Below, one piece after another: positions 18,641 through 28,300 of a DNA stretch of 64,000 nt. The position numbers and the translations under genes were made by a program. A model generated the notes under the pieces. It worked only from the letters and a program-made list of their open reading frames with translations, searched no databases and had not been told where the DNA came from. The stretch's first letter is position 1; every line of letters starts with the position of its first letter. Source of the DNA: DATLZU01 sp035573855 (GTDB taxonomy: Bacteria > Nitrospirota > Nitrospiria > Nitrospirales > Nitrospiraceae). The stretch covers positions 283,760 through 347,759 of the forward strand of contig DATLZU010000021.1 in NCBI GenBank assembly GCA_035573855.1, given 5' to 3'.

Positions 18641-21025
18641 TCAATATGCCGCCGCCGGTGAAAGCGGCTCGTTCGAGACCAGCTTCAAAATCCGAAATCC
18701 ATCGAACTTCGCGGTCCCGCTCCCCATCGAGATCAGACCGACCCGCCCGCCTTGTTGGACCGGTTCATCCGAAACCGCCAAAACCTCCGCTCCATCGAAG
18801 AACAGGGCGAGACGCGGCCGGCTGAGATGGGCGAAGTTTTCTCGCTGAATACGTAGCAGGTGCCACGCACCGGGTTTCGGCTTGACCGCGGCTGTGCCAA
18901 GCAGTTTCATCCGTCCTTGCTCAATCCGATGGATCGCCACCTCGGTCATCGTGGGGTTCACCGTCGCCGCATAGATGGTCTTCCCATTCTGTTCGCCCAC
19001 GGCAATCCCCGCTCGGCCTTTGTGTCCCTCGCCAAGCTTGAGCCGAACCGTCACGTCCACATAGCCGAAGGCTGCCTCTTCGGTCAGCAGCGCGTGCACG
19101 CAATCGGTCTCCGAGCAGACGGCATGATGCGTCAGCACCTGAGGCGCGCTGGGTGCCTCAGGATCGACCTCGATACGCCAGTCGGCCCGGTTGCCATGGA
19201 CCTCGTCCGAAATGAGAAATCCCCGCGGAGCCGAGCCGGGCGGCTCGTTGTCGAACTCCCACACGCGAAGCAGATCCTGCGTCGGAGGGTTCGCATGGAC
19301 GGCGACATCCAGCACTTCCTGGGAACGGACGGGAGAGGGCAGTGTCACCTCCGTTCCTTCCGGCACCAGGGCCTTGACCAGATCATTGCCCACCAAATGG
19401 GCCCAGACGCCGACCATCCCGACCGGAAGCGGAACACGGTCATGCCAGTGTTTGACGAGACGAACCCTGTCTTGCACGGTGCTCGGGGTGCGGTCAAGTG
19501 ACAGCGTTTCCAGCAGAAGCAGGGCTTGTGCCGCCGTCATTTTGTCCAAAGGATCTTCCACCAACTCCAACGCCTGCTCCGCCTCGCGGCGGGCGAGGTC
19601 ATGCCACGGATGGGCATACCGGCGATTCCAGGCCAGCCATTGAACACGGTCCCAGGCCATTTCCGAGAGGAGAGCGCCGCGCCTTGTGCCGTCCGCCGCG
19701 GTTGCCTCCTTGAGCAGTTGTTCGTGCATCGCCAACGCCGCCTCCGCGTCACCGTTCCATCGATACAACGCTCCCAGCCGACGACGGATCTCCGGAGTCA
19801 CCGCATCGCTGTTCACGACGATCTCCAACGCGGCGATGGCGCCATACAACGCCTCAGCGGCGGGTTCCTCTCCCGTCGTCACAGCAGTGAGTTCCTGGCG
19901 CCAGGTCGGCGCCTGAATATTCCAATACAGCTCAGCCAGACGGCGCTTGACAGCCTTATCGGCTGCGTTCATGCCGCTTTTCTTCAGGCCCTCGTCTAGA
20001 AACGATTCGAATAACTCAGTCCCCAGCAGGCGGTTCGCCTCGGCCTCGTCAGGGTCTATGAGCAGGAGTCGCTTCAGCAGCGCCAGCCGATCACTCCGGA
20101 TGGAGGAATGTTTGGCTCGTTCGAGCCCGGCTCGAAAGTGTTCCGCCGCCTCCCGTTTGGTCCACCAGCGTGCCGAGCCGACAACCAATCCTCCCTTGAT
20201 CGAAGGCTCAACGGACGGGGCACCTGGACGTTCGAAGGCGCGCCCGATGTTATCGGGATCAAGACCGTACCGTGCCCCGGGGATTTGAGGCGCATCGGTC
20301 AGCGCCTCGTTGACCACCGCCGAGTCACGCACATACCCGAGTTTTTGCAACCCGCTGACGACAACGAACCGAACGTCAACCTCTCGGACAGGGCCATAGC
20401 GGCGAATCTGTCCGCTCGCCCACCACACTTCGCCCGGCTTGAGTGCCAACGGAGCGGTGAGAGGGTCGGGATAGGTGACGCGGACTTCGACCAGCGTGCC
20501 ACGCACGGCGACCGGATCGTTACTTTTTTCCTGAATCGCGATTGATCGAGCGGGCCAAACCTTTTTCACGGTGATTTTGGGCGTCGTTTCCTTGACGACA
20601 GCGGGCGACACAAAGATCCCCGGCGGATAGTTCTTCCAGCTATCCGCCTGACGATGCGTCTCCGCAATCAATCCGAAACCGATCCCACGACCCACCGCAC
20701 CGAAGATGCCCGTTTCCGGTTCGTCGTCCACGAGGGCGCGATGGGCCTTCATCGTGTCATCCCAGCAGACCTTGTCGGTGTCTGGCGGCGCTCCCGGTTG
20801 GCGGTGACGCGCCAGACAGCCAAGATCGAACGCGGCCCACTCCGCCACCTTTCCTGCCGCCATAGCCTCCACATACTGCGTGACAAGGCGGGCCGGATCC
20901 ATGCCGGCCCGTTTGGCCTGCTTGTTTTGGGCCGTCATGTCGGCTGCTCTGCCCGGCATTGACAATCCGAGCAGCAAAATCATCATGCCCACTCCGATGC
21001 GGGCGAATGCCGTTGCGGATCTCAT
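18641..21025 (-). CDS. Large exported protein with helical-repeat and concanavalin-like C-terminal domain, function unknown
   Basis: A 794-residue protein I cannot name. It has an N-terminal signal peptide (FARIGVGMMILLLGLSMPGRAAD) and no other membrane segment, so it is likely periplasmic or secreted. Residues about 290-520 form alpha-helical repeats resembling TPRs (e.g. EALYGAIAALEIVV, LGALYRWNGDAEAALAMHEQLL). The last about 190 residues have the beta-sandwich pattern of laminin-G/DUF1080-like folds (YVDVTVRLKLGEGHKGRAGIAV, WHLLRIQRENF, LALFFDGAEVLAV, GRVGLISMGSGTAKFDGFRI). That fold usually binds sugars, but here no ligand is known. It stands alone between cysD and the sigma-54 regulator. 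Confidence 0.75.
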   Translation of the reverse strand: MRSATAFARIGVGMMILLLGLSMPGRAADMTAQNKQAKRAGMDPARLVTQYVEAMAAGKVAEWAAFDLGCLARHRQPGAPPDTDKVCWDDTMKAHRALVDDEPETGIFGAVGRGIGFGLIAETHRQADSWKNYPPGIFVSPAVVKETTPKITVKKVWPARSIAIQEKSNDPVAVRGTLVEVRVTYPDPLTAPLALKPGEVWWASGQIRRYGPVREVDVRFVVVSGLQKLGYVRDSAVVNEALTDAPQIPGARYGLDPDNIGRAFERPGAPSVEPSIKGGLVVGSARWWTKREAAEHFRAGLERAKHSSIRSDRLALLKRLLLIDPDEAEANRLLGTELFESFLDEGLKKSGMNAADKAVKRRLAELYWNIQAPTWRQELTAVTTGEEPAAEALYGAIAALEIVVNSDAVTPEIRRRLGALYRWNGDAEAALAMHEQLLKEATAADGTRRGALLSEMAWDRVQWLAWNRRYAHPWHDLARREAEQALELVEDPLDKMTAAQALLLLETLSLDRTPSTVQDRVRLVKHWHDRVPLPVGMVGVWAHLVGNDLVKALVPEGTEVTLPSPVRSQEVLDVAVHANPPTQDLLRVWEFDNEPPGSAPRGFLISDEVHGNRADWRIEVDPEAPSAPQVLTHHAVCSETDCVHALLTEEAAFGYVDVTVRLKLGEGHKGRAGIAVGEQNGKTIYAATVNPTMTEVAIHRIEQGRMKLLGTAAVKPKPGAWHLLRIQRENFAHLSRPRLALFFDGAEVLAVSDEPVQQGGRVGLISMGSGTAKFDGFRILKLVSNEPLSPAAAY

Positions 21026-21448
21026 GGTTCTCTTGCCTCCAAAGCTTTAACACCCCGGTGTCTTGCGCAGAGCTGGATCCCGCTGCGCTGCATAAGAAGA
21101 TCGTGCATGGCCCGTCTACGTCGGATCCAAGTGATGGACAACCCGCCCTTCTCCTGCGGTATCCCGCTCATCCTGTTTGTAACAACCATGTGTGCAAGCG
21201 GAGTTCCAAAGTTCGACGAAGCCTGTTCAGGGAAGAACGAGGTGCAACTCAGCTTGACTGCTCATCAGGTGGCCGACCATCCTCGCACTGGTTGGAAACG
21301 CACCGTGGGAATCGCACAACGTTGATCCACCGCCGTGTGCGCACACACGACCAGCACGGACGTTCGTGCGACTTCGCACCGGGCAGTTCCGGGATGGAAC
21401 AGCCAAGCCTTCTTGAACCTTATCACTTGTCAAAGCGTGCGCCTTCAA
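21026..21448. other. Intergenic region between the regulator gene and the exported protein gene
   Basis: About 420 bases without a gene. It contains a 12-base perfect palindrome GTGTGCGCACAC (21335-21346) inside a GT/CA-rich stretch. Short plus-strand frames here have no domain. I could not find a credible -24/-12 sigma-54 promoter for the downstream minus-strand gene. Confidence 0.4.
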
Positions 21449-22852
21449 TCACTGTTTCTTCCGGCGGCGGTCCAGCATCCAGCGGGTGATCCCCAAATAC
21501 TTGGCAGCCTGCGTCTTGTTCCCCTCCGACCGCTGCAGCACCTCGGCGATGATCCGATCTTCCAGATCCGCCAAGGATTGTTCCCCGACACGGAACCGGA
21601 TCTGCACGGTCATCGGATCGTCCGAACCTCCATCGGCTGGCTGGGCTCTCGAGGGAGTTCCAAAGACTGGCCCGGTCGTTCCCTGGAGGTCGGATGGAAA
21701 GTGGACCGCTTCGAGTTGGTCTCCGGAGCAGAACAGCACGGCGCGTTCGATCAAATTGCTTAGCTCACGCACGTTGCCCGGGAACTGGTACGTCCCCAGG
21801 ACGACTTGGGCGCTTTCCCCCAGCGCGCGAACCGGTTTTTTGAGTGCCAGGGCGGAGCGGGCAAGAAATTGCTCCGCCAACGGAATGATATCCTCGCGGC
21901 GGTCCCGCAGGGGCGGCACGGTCAAGGTCACGACGTTGAGCCTGTAGTAGAGGTCCTCGCGGAACTCGCCTTTCGCGACCGCCTCTTTAAGATTGCGGTT
22001 GGTCGCGGCCATGAATCGAACGTCGACCGGAATGCTCGTCGCGCCGCCGACCCGGCGCAGCGTCCGCTCTTCGAGCACCCGCAACAACTTGGCCTGCAAC
22101 GGGAGGGGCAGGTCGCCGATCTCGTCGAATAAGACGGTGCCGCCTTCGGCCATCTCGATCAAACCGCATTTCCTAGCCGAGGCTCCGGTGAAGGAGCCTT
22201 TCTCGTGGCCGAACAACTCGCTTTCGAACAACTCGCGCGGGATCGACGGACAATCAACCTCGACGCAAGGCTTGTCGGCCCGGGCGCTGTTGAAGTGAAT
22301 CACGCGACCGACGTACTGCTTGCCAGAACCTGTTTCGCCCTGCAGGAGCACTGTCACCCGGTCGTTCTTGGCGAGCTCCCGCACCTGCTGCAGGAAGGCC
22401 TGGGTGATAGGACTCTTGGCGACCATGCGATCGAGGGCATAGCGATCCGTGTCCTGACCGCTGTGCAGTTGCACCTGCCGGCGCAGCGCGAGCAAATCCG
22501 TGGCGCGACCCAGCGCGTGCAGGAGATCGTCCATGTCGATGGACTTGGCAACGAAATCGAAGGCGCCGAGCCGCATCGCGTCGACCGCATCCTTCACGGT
22601 GCCCCTGGCCGTCAGGAGAATGACGAGAAGATTCGGGAAAACCTGTTTGACGCGGGTCAGCACGTCCAGACCGGAGAGATTCGGCATGAGGAGATCGAGC
22701 ACCAGAATATCGGGCTCGTAGGCGCGGAGCATCGCGAGGGCTTCCTCTCCCGATCCGGCGGTCTGCACCAGGTATCCGTGGTCGGCCAGCCTTAGCGCGA
22801 AGGCTTCCCGAACGGACTCTTCATCCTCCACCAACAGGATTTGCCATGCCAT
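21449..22852 (-). CDS. Sigma-54-dependent response regulator (NtrC family)
   Basis: A 467-residue three-domain activator. The receiver domain (about 1-120) has the phosphoacceptor Asp in DILVLDLLMPNLSG. The AAA+ domain (about 145-380) has Walker A GETGSGKQYVGR, the sigma-54 contact loop GSFTGA (Ser where most have Ala), Walker B GGTVLFDEIGDLP, and the R-finger region RFMAATNRNL. The C-terminal Fis-type HTH (IIAEVLQRSEGNKTQAAKYLGITRWML) binds DNA. It opens closed sigma-54 promoters after phosphorylation. Its kinase gene lies directly upstream with a 1-base gap, so they form a cognate pair. The same strand continues upstream to the P-II-like/dab genes, so co-transcription with them is possible. 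Its target genes are not known. Confidence 0.93.
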   Translation of the reverse strand: MAWQILLVEDEESVREAFALRLADHGYLVQTAGSGEEALAMLRAYEPDILVLDLLMPNLSGLDVLTRVKQVFPNLLVILLTARGTVKDAVDAMRLGAFDFVAKSIDMDDLLHALGRATDLLALRRQVQLHSGQDTDRYALDRMVAKSPITQAFLQQVRELAKNDRVTVLLQGETGSGKQYVGRVIHFNSARADKPCVEVDCPSIPRELFESELFGHEKGSFTGASARKCGLIEMAEGGTVLFDEIGDLPLPLQAKLLRVLEERTLRRVGGATSIPVDVRFMAATNRNLKEAVAKGEFREDLYYRLNVVTLTVPPLRDRREDIIPLAEQFLARSALALKKPVRALGESAQVVLGTYQFPGNVRELSNLIERAVLFCSGDQLEAVHFPSDLQGTTGPVFGTPSRAQPADGGSDDPMTVQIRFRVGEQSLADLEDRIIAEVLQRSEGNKTQAAKYLGITRWMLDRRRKKQ

Positions 22853-22853
22853 A

Positions 22854-24860
22854 CTACCCCTTCAACGGAAGCCAGATTTCGACGACCGCTCCGCTGCCTG
22901 GAGGACTGGAAATGGCCAACTGGCCGCCGTGCCGTTCCACGATGTCCTGAGTGATGGTCAGGCCAAGGCCAACTCCCTTCGCCTTGCCGCTCGTGAAAAA
23001 CGGTTCATAGATGTGTTTTAGATCCTCCGGAGGGATCCCTTTTCCTGTGTCCGCGAACGTGACGAGCACGCCGGCGGTCCGACGGGTGTCCCGTTTCATG
23101 GCGATCGTCAGATCGCCGCCGTTGGGCATCGCCTCGATCGCGTTCATGGCGATGTTCAGATAGACCTGCTGAATGTGGGCTCGCGAGACTTCCGCCGGCG
23201 GGAGATCCGCTTCCAAATCTTTTTTCACGGCGATGCGGTGTTTGATCAGATTCGGCCGGAGCAGGGTTAAGGTGTCGTCGAGCAGGGCCGGCAGATCGCA
23301 CGGCCGCAGGTCGAAGGGCCGCGGCCGGAGCTGTCCCAGATGCGATTCTAAGAGTTCGTCGATCCGCGCGGCTTCACGGGCGATGAGGCGGCACCGATCC
23401 CGCGCGGCCGGCGGCAGCGTGTCCTGCTCGGCCAAATGCATGGCGAGACTCCCGAGGCCAATCAACGGATTGCGGATTTCGTGCAGAATCCCGCCGGCGA
23501 GCTGGCCGACGAGTTTCACCTGCTCCGTATGACGCAGCGCCTCCAGCATCCGCTCCCGCTCGCTCAGATCGGTGAGAATCGCCAAGTAGTACCGGATCGC
23601 TCCGTCCGGATCCTTCACCGGGCTTACGCTTTCCCACACTAGGAACTCGGAGCCGTCCTTGCGCCGGTTGACGAAGCGGTCCACGAACGCGTGTCCCGAG
23701 CGGATCGCCTGCCACAACCGTTCGTAGAACTCCGGGGCGTGCTTCCCGGATTTCAGGACTGCCGGAGTCCGTCCGATCACCTCCTCCCGCTTCCATCCCG
23801 TCATCCGTTCCATCGCTGGGTTCCACTCGAGCAAACGGCCTTCCGTGTCGGTCAGCATGATGCCGTCCTGCACCAGCTCGAACAACCGATGGTAGAGCTG
23901 CAACTGGGTTTCCTCCCGGCGCCACCGCTCCAAAACCGTGGCTACGGTGTTCGCCACGGAGCACAGAAACTCCAACTCTTTGTCGGAAAATTCCCGGACA
24001 CTTTTGCAATGGGCGCCCATGACGCCGTAGACGCGGTCCTGGACCATCATGGGGGCGCTCATGCCCGAAATCCCGCCATGCTCAGACAGAAGCCGGGACG
24101 GCGTGAAGCGGGTTTCGTGGCGGAGATCGCGAACGACGACCGGACGGCGCTCCCGGATAGCATAGCCGGCCTGCGAGTGGGTCCCCCCTTCGACGGTCAG
24201 GCTACCGATCAATCCTTCCCGCCAGCCGACCCCTGCCACGAGGTAGAGGTGTTCGTCGGATTCCCGTGGAATTAGAATCTTACACAGCTCGACGCCGAGG
24301 GTCTCCGCGGTCAGCCGAACCGCTTCGTTCATGATTTCCTGGACTGCCACCCCGCTGACCGCCAGTGCGCCGATCCGGGCGAGCACCGATTGGAACCGGG
24401 CGGCCTGGGACGCCTCATGCGCGAGCAGGGTGCGCTCGGTGACGTCCTGAAGGACCAGGAGCACGCCCGCGCCGCCGTGATAGGGAACCACGTTGAAACG
24501 GCATTCATAGACGAGCGGCCGGCCCTGACGATCGGTCAGACGATATTCCTTGACGCTGCGGGCTCCGAGCAGCTCTCGACTCCAGGCGTTGGCTTCGGCA
24601 AAAAGACGCGCACGAAGAGTCTGGGACACGGCAGCCTGCTCGGCAGCCGATGGCAACGGCTCGGCCTCTCCTGCAGTTGGAGCGTCGAGGAGTTCGCCGA
24701 AGCGCGCGTTCTCGTAGATCAGGATCCCCTGGGAGACGAAACAGAGACCCCCGTCGATGCAGTCGCCGACCCAGGCCAGCACTTCCGCGGCGGCGACTTC
24801 CGATTGGGTCAACAGCGGCGGCTTCGGTCGTGGACGTCTGGCTGGCGACATGCGCTCCAT
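22854..24860 (-). CDS. Soluble PAS-GAF-PAS sensor histidine kinase
   Basis: A 668-residue kinase without any membrane segment, so it senses an internal signal. Domain order: a PAS-like domain (about 30-165), a GAF domain (about 175-325, e.g. AVQEIMNEAVRLTAETLGVELCK), and a second PAS (LVQDGIMLTDTEGRLLEWNPAMERMTG). Then come HisKA with the phosphoacceptor His in GGILHEIRNPLIGLG, and a HATPase with N box MNAIEAMPNGG and G boxes FADTGKGIPPEDL and GVGLGLTITQDIVERHGG. It pairs with the sigma-54 regulator one base downstream. The gene is 123 bases after the P-II-like gene on the same strand. The ligand of the PAS/GAF domains is unknown. Confidence 0.92.
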   Translation of the reverse strand: MERMSPARRPRPKPPLLTQSEVAAAEVLAWVGDCIDGGLCFVSQGILIYENARFGELLDAPTAGEAEPLPSAAEQAAVSQTLRARLFAEANAWSRELLGARSVKEYRLTDRQGRPLVYECRFNVVPYHGGAGVLLVLQDVTERTLLAHEASQAARFQSVLARIGALAVSGVAVQEIMNEAVRLTAETLGVELCKILIPRESDEHLYLVAGVGWREGLIGSLTVEGGTHSQAGYAIRERRPVVVRDLRHETRFTPSRLLSEHGGISGMSAPMMVQDRVYGVMGAHCKSVREFSDKELEFLCSVANTVATVLERWRREETQLQLYHRLFELVQDGIMLTDTEGRLLEWNPAMERMTGWKREEVIGRTPAVLKSGKHAPEFYERLWQAIRSGHAFVDRFVNRRKDGSEFLVWESVSPVKDPDGAIRYYLAILTDLSERERMLEALRHTEQVKLVGQLAGGILHEIRNPLIGLGSLAMHLAEQDTLPPAARDRCRLIAREAARIDELLESHLGQLRPRPFDLRPCDLPALLDDTLTLLRPNLIKHRIAVKKDLEADLPPAEVSRAHIQQVYLNIAMNAIEAMPNGGDLTIAMKRDTRRTAGVLVTFADTGKGIPPEDLKHIYEPFFTSGKAKGVGLGLTITQDIVERHGGQLAISSPPGSGAVVEIWLPLKG

Positions 24861-24983
24861 GCTCGCTCAGGCGACAGGGATGAACGGCAGACCGATTCTG
24901 CCGCCGGGGACAGTATACTGGCCCGATCCGGAGACAGTCGAGTGAGCACCGGCCGCGACCGCAGCACGCGTCATTGATCCGGG

Positions 24984-25313
24984 TTATTTAGCGACGAAAT
25001 GCTCGCGGCGGCTGACCGCCACGTCGCTGACGAACATGGCGCCGGAATGCTTGTTGAAAAGCGGGCCTAGGCCGGCCAGGATCGGCTCGACCTTCTCCTC
25101 CGGCACAACAGTGAACACAATCACCTGGCTGCTGGTATCGTTGAACAGCAGGTGACCCTCGTGAAAGCCGTGGTGCCCCTTGCCCGACACATTATTGATG
25201 ATCGTATAGCCGGTGGCGCCGACGCGGTCCAGGAGGTCAGTGACAAATTTCAAGTGTTCGCCCTGCACGACGATCTTGATTTCCTTCATCGGATGCAACG
25301 TCAAGCCGATCAT
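24984..25313 (-). CDS. P-II-like protein associated with the dab operon
   Basis: A 109-residue ferredoxin-fold protein starting MIGLTLHPMKEIKIVVQGEHL, resembling the P-II family. It has the beta-alpha-beta pattern with FVTDLLDRVGATGYTIINNVSGKGHHGFHEG in place of the usual T-loop, and VIVFTVVPEEKVEPILAGL in the second half. The uridylylated T-loop Tyr of GlnB/GlnK is not present, so it is more like the carbon-linked P-II relatives reported near bicarbonate transporters. The ATG at 25311-25313 has GAGGAG 7 bases upstream. Its first 77 bases lie inside the end of dabA2 in another frame. It probably senses an adenyl nucleotide or bicarbonate state and tunes uptake, which is inference. Confidence 0.8.
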   Translation of the reverse strand: MIGLTLHPMKEIKIVVQGEHLKFVTDLLDRVGATGYTIINNVSGKGHHGFHEGHLLFNDTSSQVIVFTVVPEEKVEPILAGLGPLFNKHSGAMFVSDVAVSRREHFVAK

Positions 25314-28300
25314 GGTGTGCTCCTCTTCGTATCCATCCGCCGGCGCGGTCATAGTGGTGGAACTCGCCGTCCCGCGGGTCGAGCGCCGCGAGCGCGACCC
25401 ATCCCAGATTGAACAATTGTTTGAGCAACGGGTGGCGGTCGATGATCGCGGTGATGCGCTCGCGCGGTGCCTCGATGACGGCGAGCAAGCGCATCGGTTC
25501 GTGATAGGGCAGCCGGCCGCTCAGGACCGTCTGGGCGGGCAGCCCGATGCGCAAGTCGCTCCACACGCCGGTCATCACGCCGATCCGGCCGACCACGTTG
25601 TGATACACCTTGCTGCCGCTGCCGTAGACTTCGTTGTCGACGGTCGAGAAATAATGTTCCATGTTGATCCACTGTGCGACCACCAGCGGCGCGGTCATGA
25701 TGGTTTCCAGCAGTTTGCCGGAGGCGTCCTGTCGATGGTCGTACGAATGCAGAAAGGCGCGCCCCTGCAGGTCGACCGGCTGGGACAAGGCCCGTCGCCC
25801 GATGATCATGAGGCTGTTCCGAGACAGTCCCCATTCCGGCCGGACCTCTGCCCAGTCGCGGCTTCGTCGTTGAGCCTGTCGCCGCGCCGCCCAGGGGTCA
25901 AGCGGGGCCGTCGGTCCATCGAGCGCGCGGCCGCGCTCCAGCGCGGTCCGAGCGCCGGCTTCTTCCAAATCCTCCATAAGCCGCTGCAGATCCTTGCGGT
26001 GCGTCGCCGGCACATCCTCCAGATCGACGATGCGGACGGTGTCGGCCGTGGTGTCGTGCTGCGCCGCAAAGAAATGCGTGTCGCTCGGAATCGCGATCCC
26101 GCGCGCCTGCAGCAACTCCCGCACGGCGGGCTTGTTCGCCATCGCGGCGATGACCCGCGCGTTGGAGAGTCCCTGATTTCCTCCGCAGGCCCCGCAGTCG
26201 AGGGCGGACTCGTAGGGATTGTTGTCCGAGGTGCTGCCGTGCGCGCAGAACAGCACCACACGCGCGAAGTTGGACGACAGCCCCGTTAAGCGGAGCGCAG
26301 CTTCGACATAATATGCCTGCTCGGTGATGGTGAACCCGGTTTGGGTAATGCGCTGCAGCCGTTCGGAAATCCCGCGCGGACTGATCCGATGGTGTTCGCG
26401 CAGTTCCCGGTAGAAGGCTTCTTCCTCCTCCGGAGTCAGGCGCAGGACGCTCGCCACTTCCCCGTCGGGGCCGTTCGCCTGGCCGAGGGCTTTTTTCCGA
26501 ATCTTGTCCAGCAACGCGGGAGAGAGGGCTGCGCCCGTCAGGCCGAACCGTTCGCGCAGCAGCTCCCGAATCCGGGCCTGCTGTTCGGCCGCCACCATTT
26601 CTTCCGCTTCTTCCCGGGTGAGCTTCTCAACCGTCAAGGTCGTCGCCACGGATGGGATCAGGAGCCGTTTCACCCATCGGCTCGCGGCCTCGTACCAAAC
26701 GGGGAGCAGTGTCTTCCCGAAAAGGGGCAAGCTGAAGAACCATCCGAGGGCCTCGACCATGACGTAGGGCGTGACGACGTTTCCCTTCAAATCATGCAGC
26801 AGGGCGTGCGCCGCCTCGCTGAGCCGCGCCGCCGTCTTGTGACGCTCGGCGACTGCTCCGTGATAACTGCGGGGCACCTCGCGAACCCGATTTTTCGGTT
26901 TCAGCAGGACCGGGCAGTGGGAGACGGCGTAGGATGCGTTGAAGGGCTGATAGTCCAGCGGCACGCCGAAAAAGCCAGCGAGTCCCAGCGTTTCATAGCC
27001 CCCGCGATGTTCCAGGTGCCGGCGGAACACCTCGGACCGCACGTCGATGCAAAACACGACTTGAGCGAGCGGTCTCGACGGTGGGTCCTGATCCGGGACC
27101 GGCGCAGCCGCGGAACTCCGGCGGGCGGCCGCGGCGAGGCGGTCCAGCATGTCGCGGCGATGGCTTGCCTCGAAGGCTTCGAGCCAGTGTCGGCCGTGCT
27201 CCGAAGGCGGAAACCCGTCGAGCCAGTCGAGCACCGTCCGGACGTCGGAGGGAGGAGTTGACTCGATGGCGTCCGGATCGATCGAGAGCGCCCGCGCGAG
27301 GCGCACCAGGGAACGGGCCGCCGCCTGCGGTGCATTCCGGGTCTCTTGTTCGAGGCGCCGCTCGTATTGACGACGGCCTTCATCTTCCCAGGCGGTCTGG
27401 TCGTGCCGACGGCGGGAGCGAGCGAGCCGTCGGACACACGCGAACTCGGCTCCAGACAGGCGTCCTGCCACCCATTCCCGTCGCAGCCAACAGGCGTGCG
27501 GGTGTTGGTCGATGAACCGCCGAATTTCCTCGTAGTCGCCGGGCAGACCGAGGCGATCGCGGCAGATCCATTCCACCAGCTCGCGCTCGTAAAACAGGCG
27601 GACCGCCAGATAGTTCACCAGATCGACAGGATATTGCTCCTGCCAGGGGAATCCGGTCTGATTCGCCCGCCACTTGATGTAGCCGGTCCATCCCGGCAGG
27701 GCGGCGAGATGCAGGGTCAGATAGGCTTCCCACGCCGCCTTGGGAAGTTTCAGATGCGTTAAGCTTTCCAGGATCGCATCCTCCGGCCGGTCCGGCAGAG
27801 CCCGAATCTTCCGGGCCGCGTGGCGAATGCCAATCAGACGAAGGGCAGCGTCATGTTGCGCCAGGGTTTTCCAGGCCAGGTAAAAGGTTCGCTCCCGGTA
27901 CGGCATCGACCAACTCGCCTCGCCCTCGTCCAGGAAGGCTGCGCACCACGTCGTCATTTCCCGATTGATGATCTCTGCAATCGTCGAGCCGACGGTCCAG
28001 TCGCACCACGCGCTCAACGTTTCTCGCGTCGCGAGGGCGTCCGCGTTCTCCGGCGTCGATGGGAACCGGGCGCGAATGCCTTGCATGACCGAGGTCGCCA
28101 GCAGCCAGGACGCGACCTTCGCGACGGTATCCCGATCGTCCTCGTCCTCGCCGCGACGGCCCTGAGGAGCCGGTTCCGTCACGCCATGGATCATGGAGGC
28201 GGCCAGCACGTCCAGGTGCGAAACAGACCGTCCCGCAAACGCGGCCTGTTTGTCCGAGACAAGAGGCCGAAGAGCCGCCCGCACATCTTCGACGCAAATG

